A stretch of DNA of 64,000 bases, taken from Sipunculus nudus. Taxonomy: Eukaryota; Annelida; Sipuncula; Golfingiida; Sipunculidae. Position 1 is the stretch's first letter; every line of letters starts with the position of its first letter. The stretch is from positions 33,817,159-33,881,158 of the forward strand of contig CM049313.1 in NCBI GenBank assembly GCA_026874595.1. The letters are read 5' to 3'. Positions 54,392 through 64,000 of the stretch are shown here, in pieces. The notes under the pieces are model-generated. The model made no database searches. It saw only the letters and a program-made list of their open reading frames with translations, and was not told the DNA's origin. Both the position numbers and the translations under genes were made by a program.

Positions 54392-56947
54392 ATCTTATTG
54401 GTTTTAATAACAAATTAAAGAAAAATTAATAGAAAAGGAATTTGTTAGTTGATGAGTAACAAGAAATTTACTTGCAGTTACTGATGATGTAAGAATCTTG
54501 TATGGATGGATAGAATGTCACGTATTCCAAATAACACCATTCAGTCACCTATGGTATTTTTCAGTTCAATTTTAATGATAAAAAAAATCATATTATTCAT
54601 TGCTAATCATTAGGGATCTGAAGGAAATTAATGATAGACAAAGATGCAGTTGATAATATTAATCTAGGTTCCTACTGTGTCTAGTGTGTAGATTGATGTG
54701 AAAGTAGTCCAAAGTGAATATATTACATTTATTTATTTAATATAAATAAAATCCATAAAACCAGGTACTTATGATCATTATTTAAAGTTGTGAATTTTGT
54801 ATATTCTGGATTCTCAACATCATTGTTTGACTAAAACTGAATAAATACCAGGCATGGTGCGAATACTTTGCAAATGTATTTGAATACGAATATGAATATG
54901 GGAATCCAGGTAAAAATGAAAGTATTTGAATACCAGTGCAAATACTTTCAAAATGTATTTTATGAATGCATTCATGAATATATTCTATAATATTATTTTA
55001 ATAATCATTTCAGTTATATTTTATTTTAAAAAAAATCATGATTCTCTTATTAGCTCAGCTGACTTTCAGTCATGCTGAGCTATAGCGATCACTCTTTGTC
55101 CGTCGTCCGTCTGTCCGTCTCTCTGTCTGTCCGTCCGTTAACCAGGCACAAATCGTAACCGCTGGATCTAGAATCTTGTTACTTGACATTCTGAGAGGTT
55201 CATGAAAAATCTCCTTGGAAGCCAGAAATTAGGTCTCTGTTACCCATATCCTTTGAGCTATGGGGGCCCCAAAGTACCCCCCCCCCCCCCAAAAAAAAAT
55301 AGTCAAAAATTTCATACAAAAACTTCAAAATCCCATTAACTACATCACTGATGGTCATGATTTTTGGCATACATATTGATAATGAGATGTTCCATCAGTT
55401 CCTGCAGACTAGTGGCGCCACCTGTATTTTCCGATTTTTTTACGAATTTTTTTTTCTCTATTTTTGAGACCTTTAAAAATGTGAACATCTGTTAACAGGG
55501 CACAAATCGTAAAGACTGGACCTAGAATTCTTATTCTTGACATTCTGAGAGACCTATGAAAAGTCTCCATGGAAACCTGAAATTATGTCTCTGTTACCCA
55601 TATCCTTCGCGCTATGGGGCTCCAAAGTACTCCCCAGAATAGTCAAAAATTTCATACAAAAACTTCAATATCTCATTAACTACATCACTAATCATGACTT
55701 TTGGCATACATATTGATCATGAGATGTTTCATCAGTTTCTGCAGACTGGTGGCGCCACCTGTATTTACGATTTTTTACGAATTGTTTTCTTTATTTTTAA
55801 GACCTTTAAAAATGTGAACATCTGTTAACAGGGCACAAATGGTATAGAGTGGACCTAGAATCTTCATTTTTCACACAGTGAGAGACCTATGAAAAGTCTC
55901 CATGGAAACCTGAAATAAGGTCTCTGTTACCCATATCCTTTGAGCTGTGGGGCTCCCAATTACCCCCCCCCCCAGAATAATGGAAAATTTTATAAAAAAA
56001 AAAATGCAACATCTCAATAACTACAACACTGATGGTCATGATTTTTGGCATACATATTGATCAAGATGTATTCCATCAGTTCCTGCAGACTGGTGGCGCT
56101 ACCTGTATTTCTTTTCATATTTTTACATTTTTTTTTCTCTATTTTTGAGACCTTTACGGATGTAGTTATCTGTCAACAGGGTACAAATCGTAACTGGACC
56201 TAGAATCTTCATTCTTGACACACAGGGAGACCCATGAAAAGTTAGGTCTCTGTTACCCATATACTTTGAGCTATGGCACTCCGAAGTATCCCTCAGAATA
56301 ATGGAAAATTTGATACAACGCTGAAGTATCTGAACAACTAATCCAGAGACCACCATGATTCTTTGCATGCATATTGACCATTAAGTTGACCATTAAATTT
56401 TTATCAGTTTCTGCAGACTGGTGGAGCCACCTGTATTCTTTTTAAAGTTTACGCATTTTCTCTCTATTTTTGAGATATATTAATACAGACACAGTGTCCG
56501 CCTGTTGGTTAATCTGTTTGATGCTTCAGTTGAATGGGTATATACTTCCTTTCAGATGATAAAATTTCCTTTTGCGAATCTCTTCCCAGTCAGCTGAGCG
56601 TCATGACCCATGGGTCACTTGTTATTTTTTATAAAAATTATATTTGGCACAATATTTGTTTTTAAATTTTAATAAATAGTTAAACTCTTATATTATATGT
56701 GCTGCTAATAAGTTATATGGCCAAGTGACAATCTGTGTGACATTAGCACTCAATTTGTAAATAAAATAAATGAAATTAGTCCTCTTCCCTGTCTCCAAAG
56801 ATACTATCAAAATCATACATAAGCTAAACACCAACAACTCATAATATAGCTTATATCTGTTACCACACAAATCCAGCATGGGCCTCATTTCCAAATCATA
56901 TTTTTATCATATATAACAGCTGAGCGCCGTGACCCATGGGTCCCTTG
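54392..56947 (-). mobile_element. 5' portion of the minus-strand terminal-motif element, with another copy inside
   Basis: The 5' motif, read on the minus strand, is at 56947-56917 (CAAGGGACCCATGGGTCAC). The sequence then matches 34555-35560 of the intact copy, interrupted by the nested element at 55052-56621, and stops at the LINE poly(A) end. Together with 45832-46534 it is one element into which the LINE inserted. Confidence 0.7.
55050..56621 (-). mobile_element. Nested terminal-motif element with about 345-bp tandem repeats
   Basis: On the minus strand it starts CAAGTGACCCATGGGTCA (56621) and ends at the hairpin 55081-55052 plus AA. The flanks AAAAATAA and TAAGAG join to the uninterrupted sequence seen near 52045-52056, so no base was duplicated and the site is A|T. 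The interior is four tandem repeats of about 345 bp (anchors GGCACAAATCGTA near 55145, 55499, 55832 and a variant near 56180). Each carries TGTTACCCATATnCTTnG and CTGCAGACTnGTGGCGCCACCTG. A CCGTCCGTCTGTC microsatellite lies next to the hairpin. No ORF. Confidence 0.75.
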
Positions 56948-59450
56948 TTTTTTCAAGGACACCGACAGTGGTTGATAAAACGTTTAATAATAAATAAGAC
57001 CAAGCCTACAGTTGCTTGTATGTTGAATATTTTAAAGTTGGCATCTCAAACGTATCATTGACTTGACAAAATAATAAAAAGCTATATGCGTCCGTGAAAA
57101 ATTGACGGTCGACATTGTAGCGGGCATAAGCCTATAAGATTAATTAAAATGAAAACGAGCTACAACCTCCTCGGACACTCCATCAATGTTTAGGTTTTAC
57201 TTGAAAAGAAAGAGCAACAGAATATATTCAGATTTAAATGCAGGGAGTCGACAAATAAATACAACTTTGTTTATTTATTATATATGAATAACGGCGCAAT
57301 TTGGTGTAGACAATAGGGACATATCCCATCCCTACACATATTTTTTTCAACCAAGGGGGACATAGCATATCCCATCCTCCTCCCCCACAATTTGACATTT
57401 AAGAGAATGTAGTTTCTTTTATGAAAATAGGATCTCTGTTCAACCCCCCCCCCTACACACACACTTGTTTTCACAAGGAAACTGCGCCTCTGCTGTATCG
57501 TGCTAAATATCAATCCGATAGATTTGTCTTGCAATTTTTATTTAACCAAACCTTTCTCGTATTTTCTCTTTGGCCGCCCGTGCCCTTTTGGACCACAAGG
57601 GTAAAAAAAAAAATGAAATAAAATAATAAAGTTAGTTAATATAGGCCTATACAATTTAAGACAAATGAATCTTCAAGCATGTTCAATGTCTTGTGTCCCG
57701 GGCTCTTCTCATCACTTCCCATTAAAACAATATAAGCTCACAACTAAGACAAATCAAATTTCGGGAATTTCAGGCATTTAACTGGCCACTTGGGGAAGGG
57801 ACCGTTGAGCCCTCCTTGATTAAAAACTGTATTTTGTAAGTTAATATAAAGCAAAACGACATTTCCTCATTATGAAGCAGTTTCTCGTGCCCTTTATATG
57901 CATGGGAAACGCTTGACCGGTCCGGGCCCCTTTCGGCCCTTAGGGTCACTCCTGGTGAAAATGTTATATATTAGCTTATATATGCACCAACGATACTTCG
58001 GCTTTTCCTAGCATTTACTTGTGCACCGTAGAACACTCCAGACCTCAGACTCTCACAAGCTCTCCTGACTAAAGGTTATATAAGCTAAAAAAAATTACTC
58101 TTACATTTTTAACCATGTAGAGAGCCCTATAAGAAATGTTTGTCCGGCCAGGGCCCCCATTTGGCCCATCGAGCCCCGGTACAAGGAACCGGTTGAACCC
58201 CCAGCATGTTGGTTTAATATTTTTTTGCAGATTTTCCAGTATAAATTTTGCTAGATATGATTAATAGCACATTTCTTTCTATAAGATAAAGGTGCTAAAC
58301 TACTAGCTGGTATTGACCAACTGTTTGGCGGAAGTGGAAATAAGATATTGAAGGTTGACTTTTGCGACTTCTAATCGTTCAGTGATGATTCAAGTGAACA
58401 GGGTTAATAAAAATTCAGAGGATTTATCATCAAAATAAATTAATTTCTGATCTAAAGGGACGAATTACGGTCGATCTTGGGAGGGAGGGGGTTGGAAATT
58501 GATTGGTTGTTAATTAACCTGAAGAGGGATTGGTCTTTTTCTGTTAACTTACCGGCACACCAATCGCCTTTCGATTGGTTCTAAGAGTTGCCTGAGTACT
58601 CAGACCTACTGTTTAAGTCGGCCAGGCGTTTGTGGACTAAGATAAAGGACATGGGTGACCACTCAGCATGGCCAGAGGAATTAATAAGGGGGCCGTTATA
58701 CAAAGGTTAGTTGTCTGCCCTTTCTCATTTGGGTGCTCGTAATAACTACCAGTTGAGATTTGCTTGCAATCTAGAATATTTAAAGTATATTCTCATAATA
58801 CTTGCATGATAAAAAAAACAAACTTTCAACGGCCGAATTTAATTCAATGTCCGTATAGTAGAAAGCACTAGCTCGTAGTACAGAGGTACGCGTTAGTGAA
58901 TGTTTCATAATAGAGGCTTTTTTCTTGGCCAAAGGAAAGTTTATGCCTTGTTTAAAGTTGAATTCTACGCACTGATCACATGCCTATCCGGTGGCCTATT
59001 TTGTGTGCAGTGGGTAAGCCAATTTGCTATCCTACTATTGTGATTTCTTACAGTGGTCACGGTTTATCCGACAAACCGTTTATGAATTTCAGAGACTAGT
59101 GAGACTTTCCACTATACTTTACCCGAAATTCTGCGCAGCCGGTCAAATTGTTTAAGACATGAGGGTACCGGGCTTTAATTGCATGTGGGGTTTATATATT
59201 TGCGGGGAACACGATTTCAAATGTGCCATTATCAACAAGGAAGTTGTCAGGGTAGCTGGCCTCTACCAGGATCCTGATCCAAATACATAGAACAATAGGA
59301 ATTGTTTGTCACGGTTCCACAACTTCATTCACTGGTAAGATCTATAACAGTGGCTCTCAGCCTCGACAAGGACAAAAGGATTGGTTAAGGTCACAACGAA
59401 ATTGACTCGTAATTTATGAGCAGTCTTGGCCAAACCCTAGACTGTATGCC
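56948..59450. other. Intergenic, no gene recognised
   Basis: No exon or RNA gene seen. Two related segments near 57880-57960 and 58110-58200 share GGGCCCC plus TTnGGCCC and surrounding bases, suggesting an old duplication of about 240-bp period. A C-run lies at about 57446-57454. Confidence 0.4.
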
Positions 59451-59574
59451 GAAGACGCGTAGGAAAGTGTAAGGGAAACGTTATTAAAGTGTTAGGATAG
59501 TGTTAGGATAGCGTTAGGAAAGCGTAAGGAAAAATGTAAGGAAAGTGTAAGGAAAGTGATGGGGTTACGTTAAA

Positions 59575-59999
59575 CACCTATCACACCGGGAAAGCGAATG
59601 AAAAGCGGATCAATAGCCTAAATCCGTTTTTTCTGTCGTTTTCCGTGCGCCCGTGTCGGAACTGATTCGCTGACTTCGGATTTCATTCGCCAAATTGCCC
59701 GAAAGAATAGCTATAATTATTACTACGACGGAATAAATGTCGCTTTTATGTCGCCCAACTTTCAGAAATAAGAATTTCGTTTTTTTTGTTCGCCCAATGC
59801 ATTATGGTTAAAGTTATTCATTCGGCCATATCGTTGTGTCGCTTTTCATTCACCCTTGGAGGTATTGGTTCGTTTTTGTCTTTGGCTGATTGAAACCCAA
59901 AATCAGCGAATCAATTCTGGCATGGGAGCATGGAAAGCGACAGAAAACGGATTTAAGCTATTGATCTACTTTTCATTCGCTTTCCAGGTGTGATAGGTG
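59575..59999. mobile_element. Foldback/MITE-like element 1
   Basis: Left arm 59575-59644 and right arm 59932-59999 are inverted repeats (CACCTATCACACC...GGTGTGATAGGTG outermost, with GGAAAGCGAATGAAAAG inside). A further pair lies inward (GAACTGATTCGCTGA / TCAGCGAATCAATTC). Total 425 bp, no ORF, inserted in the minisatellite. Target duplication not resolved. Confidence 0.75.
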
Positions 60000-60438
60000 C
60001 TTGACATTTCTAAACTTTCGCTTTCCATGTCGTTTTTTCAATAAAATAAAAAGTTTTTGGTTCGTTATTCGATCTGACATGGGCTTAAGGAAAATATAAG
60101 GAAACGTAAGGAAAACGTTAGGAAAGTGTTAGGAAAGTGTAAGGAAAGTGAAAGGGAAACATTAGGGAAGTGTGAGGATAGCGTTAGGAAAGCGTTAGGA
60201 AAATGTAAGGAAAGCGTTGGGAAAGTGTCAGGAAAGTGTTAGGGAAACATTAGGAAAATGTTAAGATAGCGTTAGGAAAATGTAAGGAAAGCGTTAGGGA
60301 AATATAAGGAAAGTTTACTGGAAACGTTAGGAAAGTGTAAAGGAACGTTATAAAAAGCTTTAGGAAAGTGTTATGATAGCGTTAGGAGAGCGTATATATA
60401 TATAAGGAAAGTGTAAGGGAAACGTTGGCAGAGTGTAA

Positions 60439-61010
60439 AGCTACAATTCCTTTTAAGCGGTTGAGGCCGCGGTATGCGGTTGCGTCAAGGCCGATTCCTT
60501 TTATGCGGTCTCGGATAAGAACGATGTTTAAATATGTGATATAATATTTATGTAAGATATATATATTTATATCCCTGCATTGTGTAAGTGGCAGTGAAAG
60601 GTGGGAACCTAGCCGCTTGAATCGAAAAAGATACATGCCGTATTGGGCAGACCACTTACCAGTGAATGACGGACAAATGTTTCTCACATTCACAATGATT
60701 TAAATCGATGTTTTCAGGCGGAAAACGTTTTCCTTTTGGCATATATACAGATATAAACACGTTATAATCCTAGGGAAACCCTATGTGACGTAAATAATTC
60801 AAAGGAATTCCTCATGGACCCCATCCGTTTTAATTTTTTTGTCGGATCGGTCGCTACATGATCCGACAAAAATGTTTTCGGATGGCGGTTCGGATAACTA
60901 CTGCAACCGCATAAAAAAATCAGTCCTTCAAAGTATCATATGTTCGACTCTATCCGCAACCGCGACCGTACCACGGCCGCAACCGCAACCGCGTAAAAGG
61001 AATCGCAGCT
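60439..61010. mobile_element. Foldback/MITE-like element 2
   Basis: Left AGCTACAATTCCTTTTAAGC plus GGTTG (60439-60463) pairs with right CGCGTAAAAGGAATCGCAGCT at about 60990-61010. CCGCAACCGC/GCGGTTGCGG repeats extend both arms. About 570 bp, GC-richer than the surroundings, inserted between two minisatellite blocks. No credible ORF. Confidence 0.65.
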
Positions 61011-61574
61011 TAAGGAATGTGTAAGAGAAACGTTAGGAAAGTGTTTGGAAAGCGTAAGGGAAACGCCAGGAGAGCGTTAGGAAATTGTCAGAAAAGCGCT
61101 AGGAAAGTATCAGAGAAGCGTTAGGAGAGTGTCAGAAATGCGTTAGGAAAGTGTCAGAAAAGCGTTAGGAAAGTGTTAGGAAAGCGTTAGGAAAGCGTTA
61201 GGAAAGTGTTAGGAAAGCGTTAGGAAAGTGTTAGAAAAGCGCGATGAAAGTGTTAGGAATGTGTTCAGAAAGAAGTCTGAAAAACATCCCGAGGTGATCC
61301 CTAAAAAACTTTTACTCCCATTATCGTGACAGATTTTGATTTGGTTGTTTTATATTTCAAAATTAACTAATTATGCTAATTCATGCAAATTCATTCAAAA
61401 TCAAGGAAAAAATATCTTCCCCCCTTTTTTCTTTCCTCCATTGCTCCCGTAAAAGATGTCGTGGGACTAGAAATCCAATGTGCTCTGCACGCGCACTTCC
61501 AAATCCCGTTGGCCTCGATTATTCATTTTTGTTATATGATCACTAAAATTTTTTATGATACAACCGAACAAACA

Positions 61575-61796
61575 TGGTCATGAAGGAGTGAATGGCAGAA
61601 TACACGATCACACAACTGACCAGACACGGTCATAAAGGAATGAATGGCTAAATAATTATCATCTACGTACACGATCATACAACGGATCATACACGGTCAT
61701 GAAGGAATGAATGGCTAAATAATTATCATCTACGTACACGATCATACAACTGACCAGACACGGTCATGAAGGAATGAATGGCTAAATAATTATCAT
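61575..61796. repeat. 67-bp tandem repeat, about 3.5 copies
   Basis: CGGTCATGAAGGAATGAATGG begins units at 61627, 61694 and 61761 (period exactly 67), with a shorter first unit at 61575. Units also share TAAATAATTATCATC and ACACGATCATACAAC. Confidence 0.9.
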
Positions 61797-61799
61797 CCT

Positions 61800-61900
61800 C
61801 GCGGGGGCCAGCACATATGGAAAGGGGACAATGATAATACCCTTGTTGGATTTTACCCGTTAGGGACCCGCGCGGGGGCCCGCATGTATGGAAAGGCACC
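61800..61900. repeat. Direct repeat pair
   Basis: GCGGGGGCC followed by nGCAyrTATGGAAAGG occurs at 61801 and 61872, next to the 67-bp array. Confidence 0.7.
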
Positions 61901-62329
61901 GTTGGGGTAACATCCAAGGAACAACTCACTGAATGTAAGAGGCTATCTAGATCAGCATAATAAGTTTTTCAGAGGTTTCATTACCATTTCAAGAGAGGAC
62001 CATTTGGTATCTCAGCCGGGAGCCATGGTCATTCACTGGCCATAAAGACAGCCTTTGTTCAGAGCACACCTATGATGCAACAATTTAGTTGGAGACCCGT
62101 GACACACATTTCCAGGGCCTTGCATTTTCATGTTCATTTTTTTATAATTACATTTTTATATTTACCAAGGTATGTTAAGTCCTTGGTGGAGGTATTCATG
62201 AGCGCTTTCTAGATTTCGGCACATTTGATGGTATTTACTGAGGATTGTACGAATGGAGTTTCCATTACACATCGTTAGTGTGTTATCAATAACCAACCAG
62301 CACCAGGAAAGCAATGTGAGGAATCCTTC

Positions 62330-63050
62330 ATCATGGTGCATGGATCAAATCTGAAGGTGGTGGACATATTGACATATCTAGGGAGCACATTGCCAAAGAC
62401 AGCAAACATAGAGGACGAGGTCAACAGCAGAGTAGCAAAAGCCAGCTTTGCTTATAGTAGACTTTAAACCAAGATCCAGGTCTACAAGACAGTAGTCAAG
62501 ACCACTCTGCTGAATGGCTGCGAGACATGGACTGTCTATAGAAGACATGCCAAACAACTGAACAACTTTCACCTGACCTGCCTCGGTCGACTGATCACTA
62601 GACAAAGTTCCTGACACTAAGGTCCTAACACTTCTAACCATCAATCAATCCACATCATCTTGCATCGATCCCAGTTTCGATGGGCAGGTCACGTTTGCCA
62701 TATGCCAGATACAAAACTCCAATAACAACTTTTGTTTGGAGAACTGATGTCAGATAAAAGAACCATCGGAGGTCAGCTTGGGCGCTACGAGGAGAGTCTA
62801 AAAGCATCACTGAAAAAAAAACCTATCCATCAACACAGATATCGAACAGAGTGGCGTGCAGCTGTACACAAAGGTGCAGAAACGCTGAGATAGCACGACT
62901 GGCGGTGTCCAGGAAGAAACGTGAGGTTCGAAAGGCGAGGATGGCAACTACCTCAACAGCAACCACCGATCATAAGTGTCCAACATGTGGGAGGTTCTTC
63001 CGTGACCGGATTGGCCTGACAAGTCAATCTCCGGGTACACAAAGCTAGAT
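62330..63050 (+). pseudogene. Decayed LINE reverse-transcriptase C-terminus
   Basis: Broken frames read VVDILTYLGSTLPKTANIED, VNSRVAKASFAYSRL then a stop. Next come IQVYKTVVKTTLLNGCETWT and VYRRHAKQLNNFHLTCL, and finally a C-terminal zinc-finger-like HKCPTCGRFFRDRIGL (about 62970-63017). This is the familiar end of a non-LTR RT common in lophotrochozoans (probably RTE- or CR1-related). It carries stops and frameshifts and is a 5'-truncated remnant. Confidence 0.8.
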
Positions 63051-63890
63051 CAACTACAAAATCTTGATCATCTTGGTCATCTTCGCAAAGCGATGGACGA
63101 ATATTATTATCAATAACAGTTTTTAACCGTATATGTAAGTTTCATAATTATTGGCTGGAAACATGTCTCTGTTGTTTTCGGCATGATTTTTGTCTAAAAA
63201 TTATTTGAATCTTGCGGCATTCCCTGTTGACGCTGCCCACGTTTTTAGCACACTGCTTCAGCGGGATAAAGCAACGTGTGTGTTCTCATCAGAAAACCTA
63301 CGCTGGATCACGTACCAATAATAGTATTATACCCTTTGGCGGGTTTTCCCATTAGCGTAATTAAGATCCACTGACGGCCGTTTTAAACAAACAGACATCC
63401 TCTCACGAGATGATAGCTCTATTTATAAAACATCCAGACACAATGAACAATAAACGGCATGATAAGGGAATATTATCTGCTGAAACTAGGTTTAATTGAT
63501 TGGTTTTCTTTGTAGTATATAGATGTCACACGTGTTAATTTGCTTCAATACTGACACTGGGGTTTTGGTTTCAGTTGTCTAGAGTTAAAAGGATGGCGCC
63601 GGTTAATGAAACATTTGAACAGAGAGTTATTGTTTTGCCCAGAGCTATGTACAACTATCTAATTTTGTCATTGTGTCATTTTTCTGTCGCATAAATGAAG
63701 TTAACCCGGTTCTTCTGTACATTAGTCAGTTAGTTATACATCCTAGGGCAAACATTACTAGATCCAATCGTAGTTCACAACAACCGCAAGTATGCCTGAG
63801 GAATGAAGGTATTTGTACATTTAAGACACATTTACGCAATATCAATAATGTCGATATGCGACCTGTGACATCCGGGTTTTAGTGTGTACT
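63051..63890. other. Intergenic, no gene recognised
   Basis: No motif seen. A plus-strand frame at 63673-63882 has no domain. Confidence 0.4.
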
Positions 63891-63901
63891 CAAAAAGGCA
63901 G

Positions 63902-64000
63902 CCTCTTTCGAGAAATATACAGGGTGCTTGATGCGACTCGAAAGTACTGCGAGGACTGCACCGATCCGACAATCTATCTCAAGAGGGAATGTGGTGACGG
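63902..64000 (+). CDS. Possible exon running off the right edge
   Basis: After an AG (AAAAAGGCAG), the frame starting CTC at 63903 is open to the edge and reads LFREIYRVLDATRKYCEDCT then DPTIYLKRECGDG. The composition is more protein-like than neighbouring frames, but I recognise no family. It could be chance. Confidence 0.2.

Larger units (their letters stand above)
59450..61275. repeat. Degenerate TTAGGAAAG minisatellite
   Basis: Units of the form GTTAGGAAAGTG / GTTAGGAAAGCG / GTAAGGAAAGTG (11-12 nt) recur in blocks at about 59465-59570, 60080-60430 and 61015-61270. The gaps are filled by two foldback elements. The rightmost block is the most regular. The unit contains TTAGG, but spacing and variation do not fit telomeric DNA. 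Confidence 0.85.

Noticed and set aside
59465-61270. TTAGG-containing repeats as telomeric DNA
   Set aside because: The unit is 11-12 nt and degenerate, and mollusc telomeres are generally TTAGGG. It fits a minisatellite better.

Overview
This is nuclear DNA from an animal, most likely a bivalve mollusc. It is AT-rich and has spliced genes with GT-AG introns, a metazoan RPS15 gene, and large amounts of repeat DNA. The repeats include mobile elements with (ACGG)n tracts and 3' hairpins that resemble the bivalve pearl/Helitron-like elements. The species cannot be named from sequence alone, and the bivalve call is an inference.

Two host genes are supported. (1) A band 4.1-like FERM protein, best matched to EPB41L4A (NBL4), lies on the minus strand. 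I rebuilt eleven coding exons by eye, from the ATG at 38821 down to 8939. They give 307 residues covering a complete FERM domain and the start of the FERM-adjacent region, with all splice phases consistent. Later exons were not found and probably lie beyond the left edge. (2) RPS15 lies on the plus strand with five exons at 39229-44162 and encodes a complete 152-residue protein. The two start codons face away from each other across about 400 bp holding a perfect NRF-1-type palindrome and a TOP-like pyrimidine tract, so they probably share a bidirectional promoter.

Mobile DNA, left to right: 1.2-8.5 kb is a nested stack of terminal-motif elements. 9.2-11.6 kb is a tandem array inside EPB41L4A intron 10. 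Two tRNA-derived SINEs (22.6 and 25.3 kb) lie in or beside intron 1. A young Ty3/gypsy element (27398-34159) has near-identical 1.14-kb LTRs and a 5-bp target duplication. It encodes Gag (SCAN-like), protease and integrase in one long frame followed by RNase H, but has no reverse-transcriptase palm. It looks like a Gmr1-type element (integrase before RT/RNase H) with an internal deletion. A terminal-motif element follows at 34523-37158. A long-arm foldback element lies just 3' of RPS15. From 44.9 to 57 kb a broken L1/Tx1-type LINE sits inside one terminal-motif element and is itself interrupted by another. The right end (59.4-63 kb) holds a TTAGGAAAG-type minisatellite with two embedded foldback elements, a 67-bp tandem repeat and a decayed LINE fragment.

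The most interesting system is the terminal-motif family. Copies start CAAGGGACC with a palindrome around CCATGGG, end in a 29-30-nt hairpin followed by CTAA, and carry different internal tandem repeats between shared ends. Two nested insertions have readable empty sites in this window and show no target-site duplication. One copy in the LINE carries two 5' ends and one 3' end, which is what rolling-circle copying stopping at the first terminator would give.
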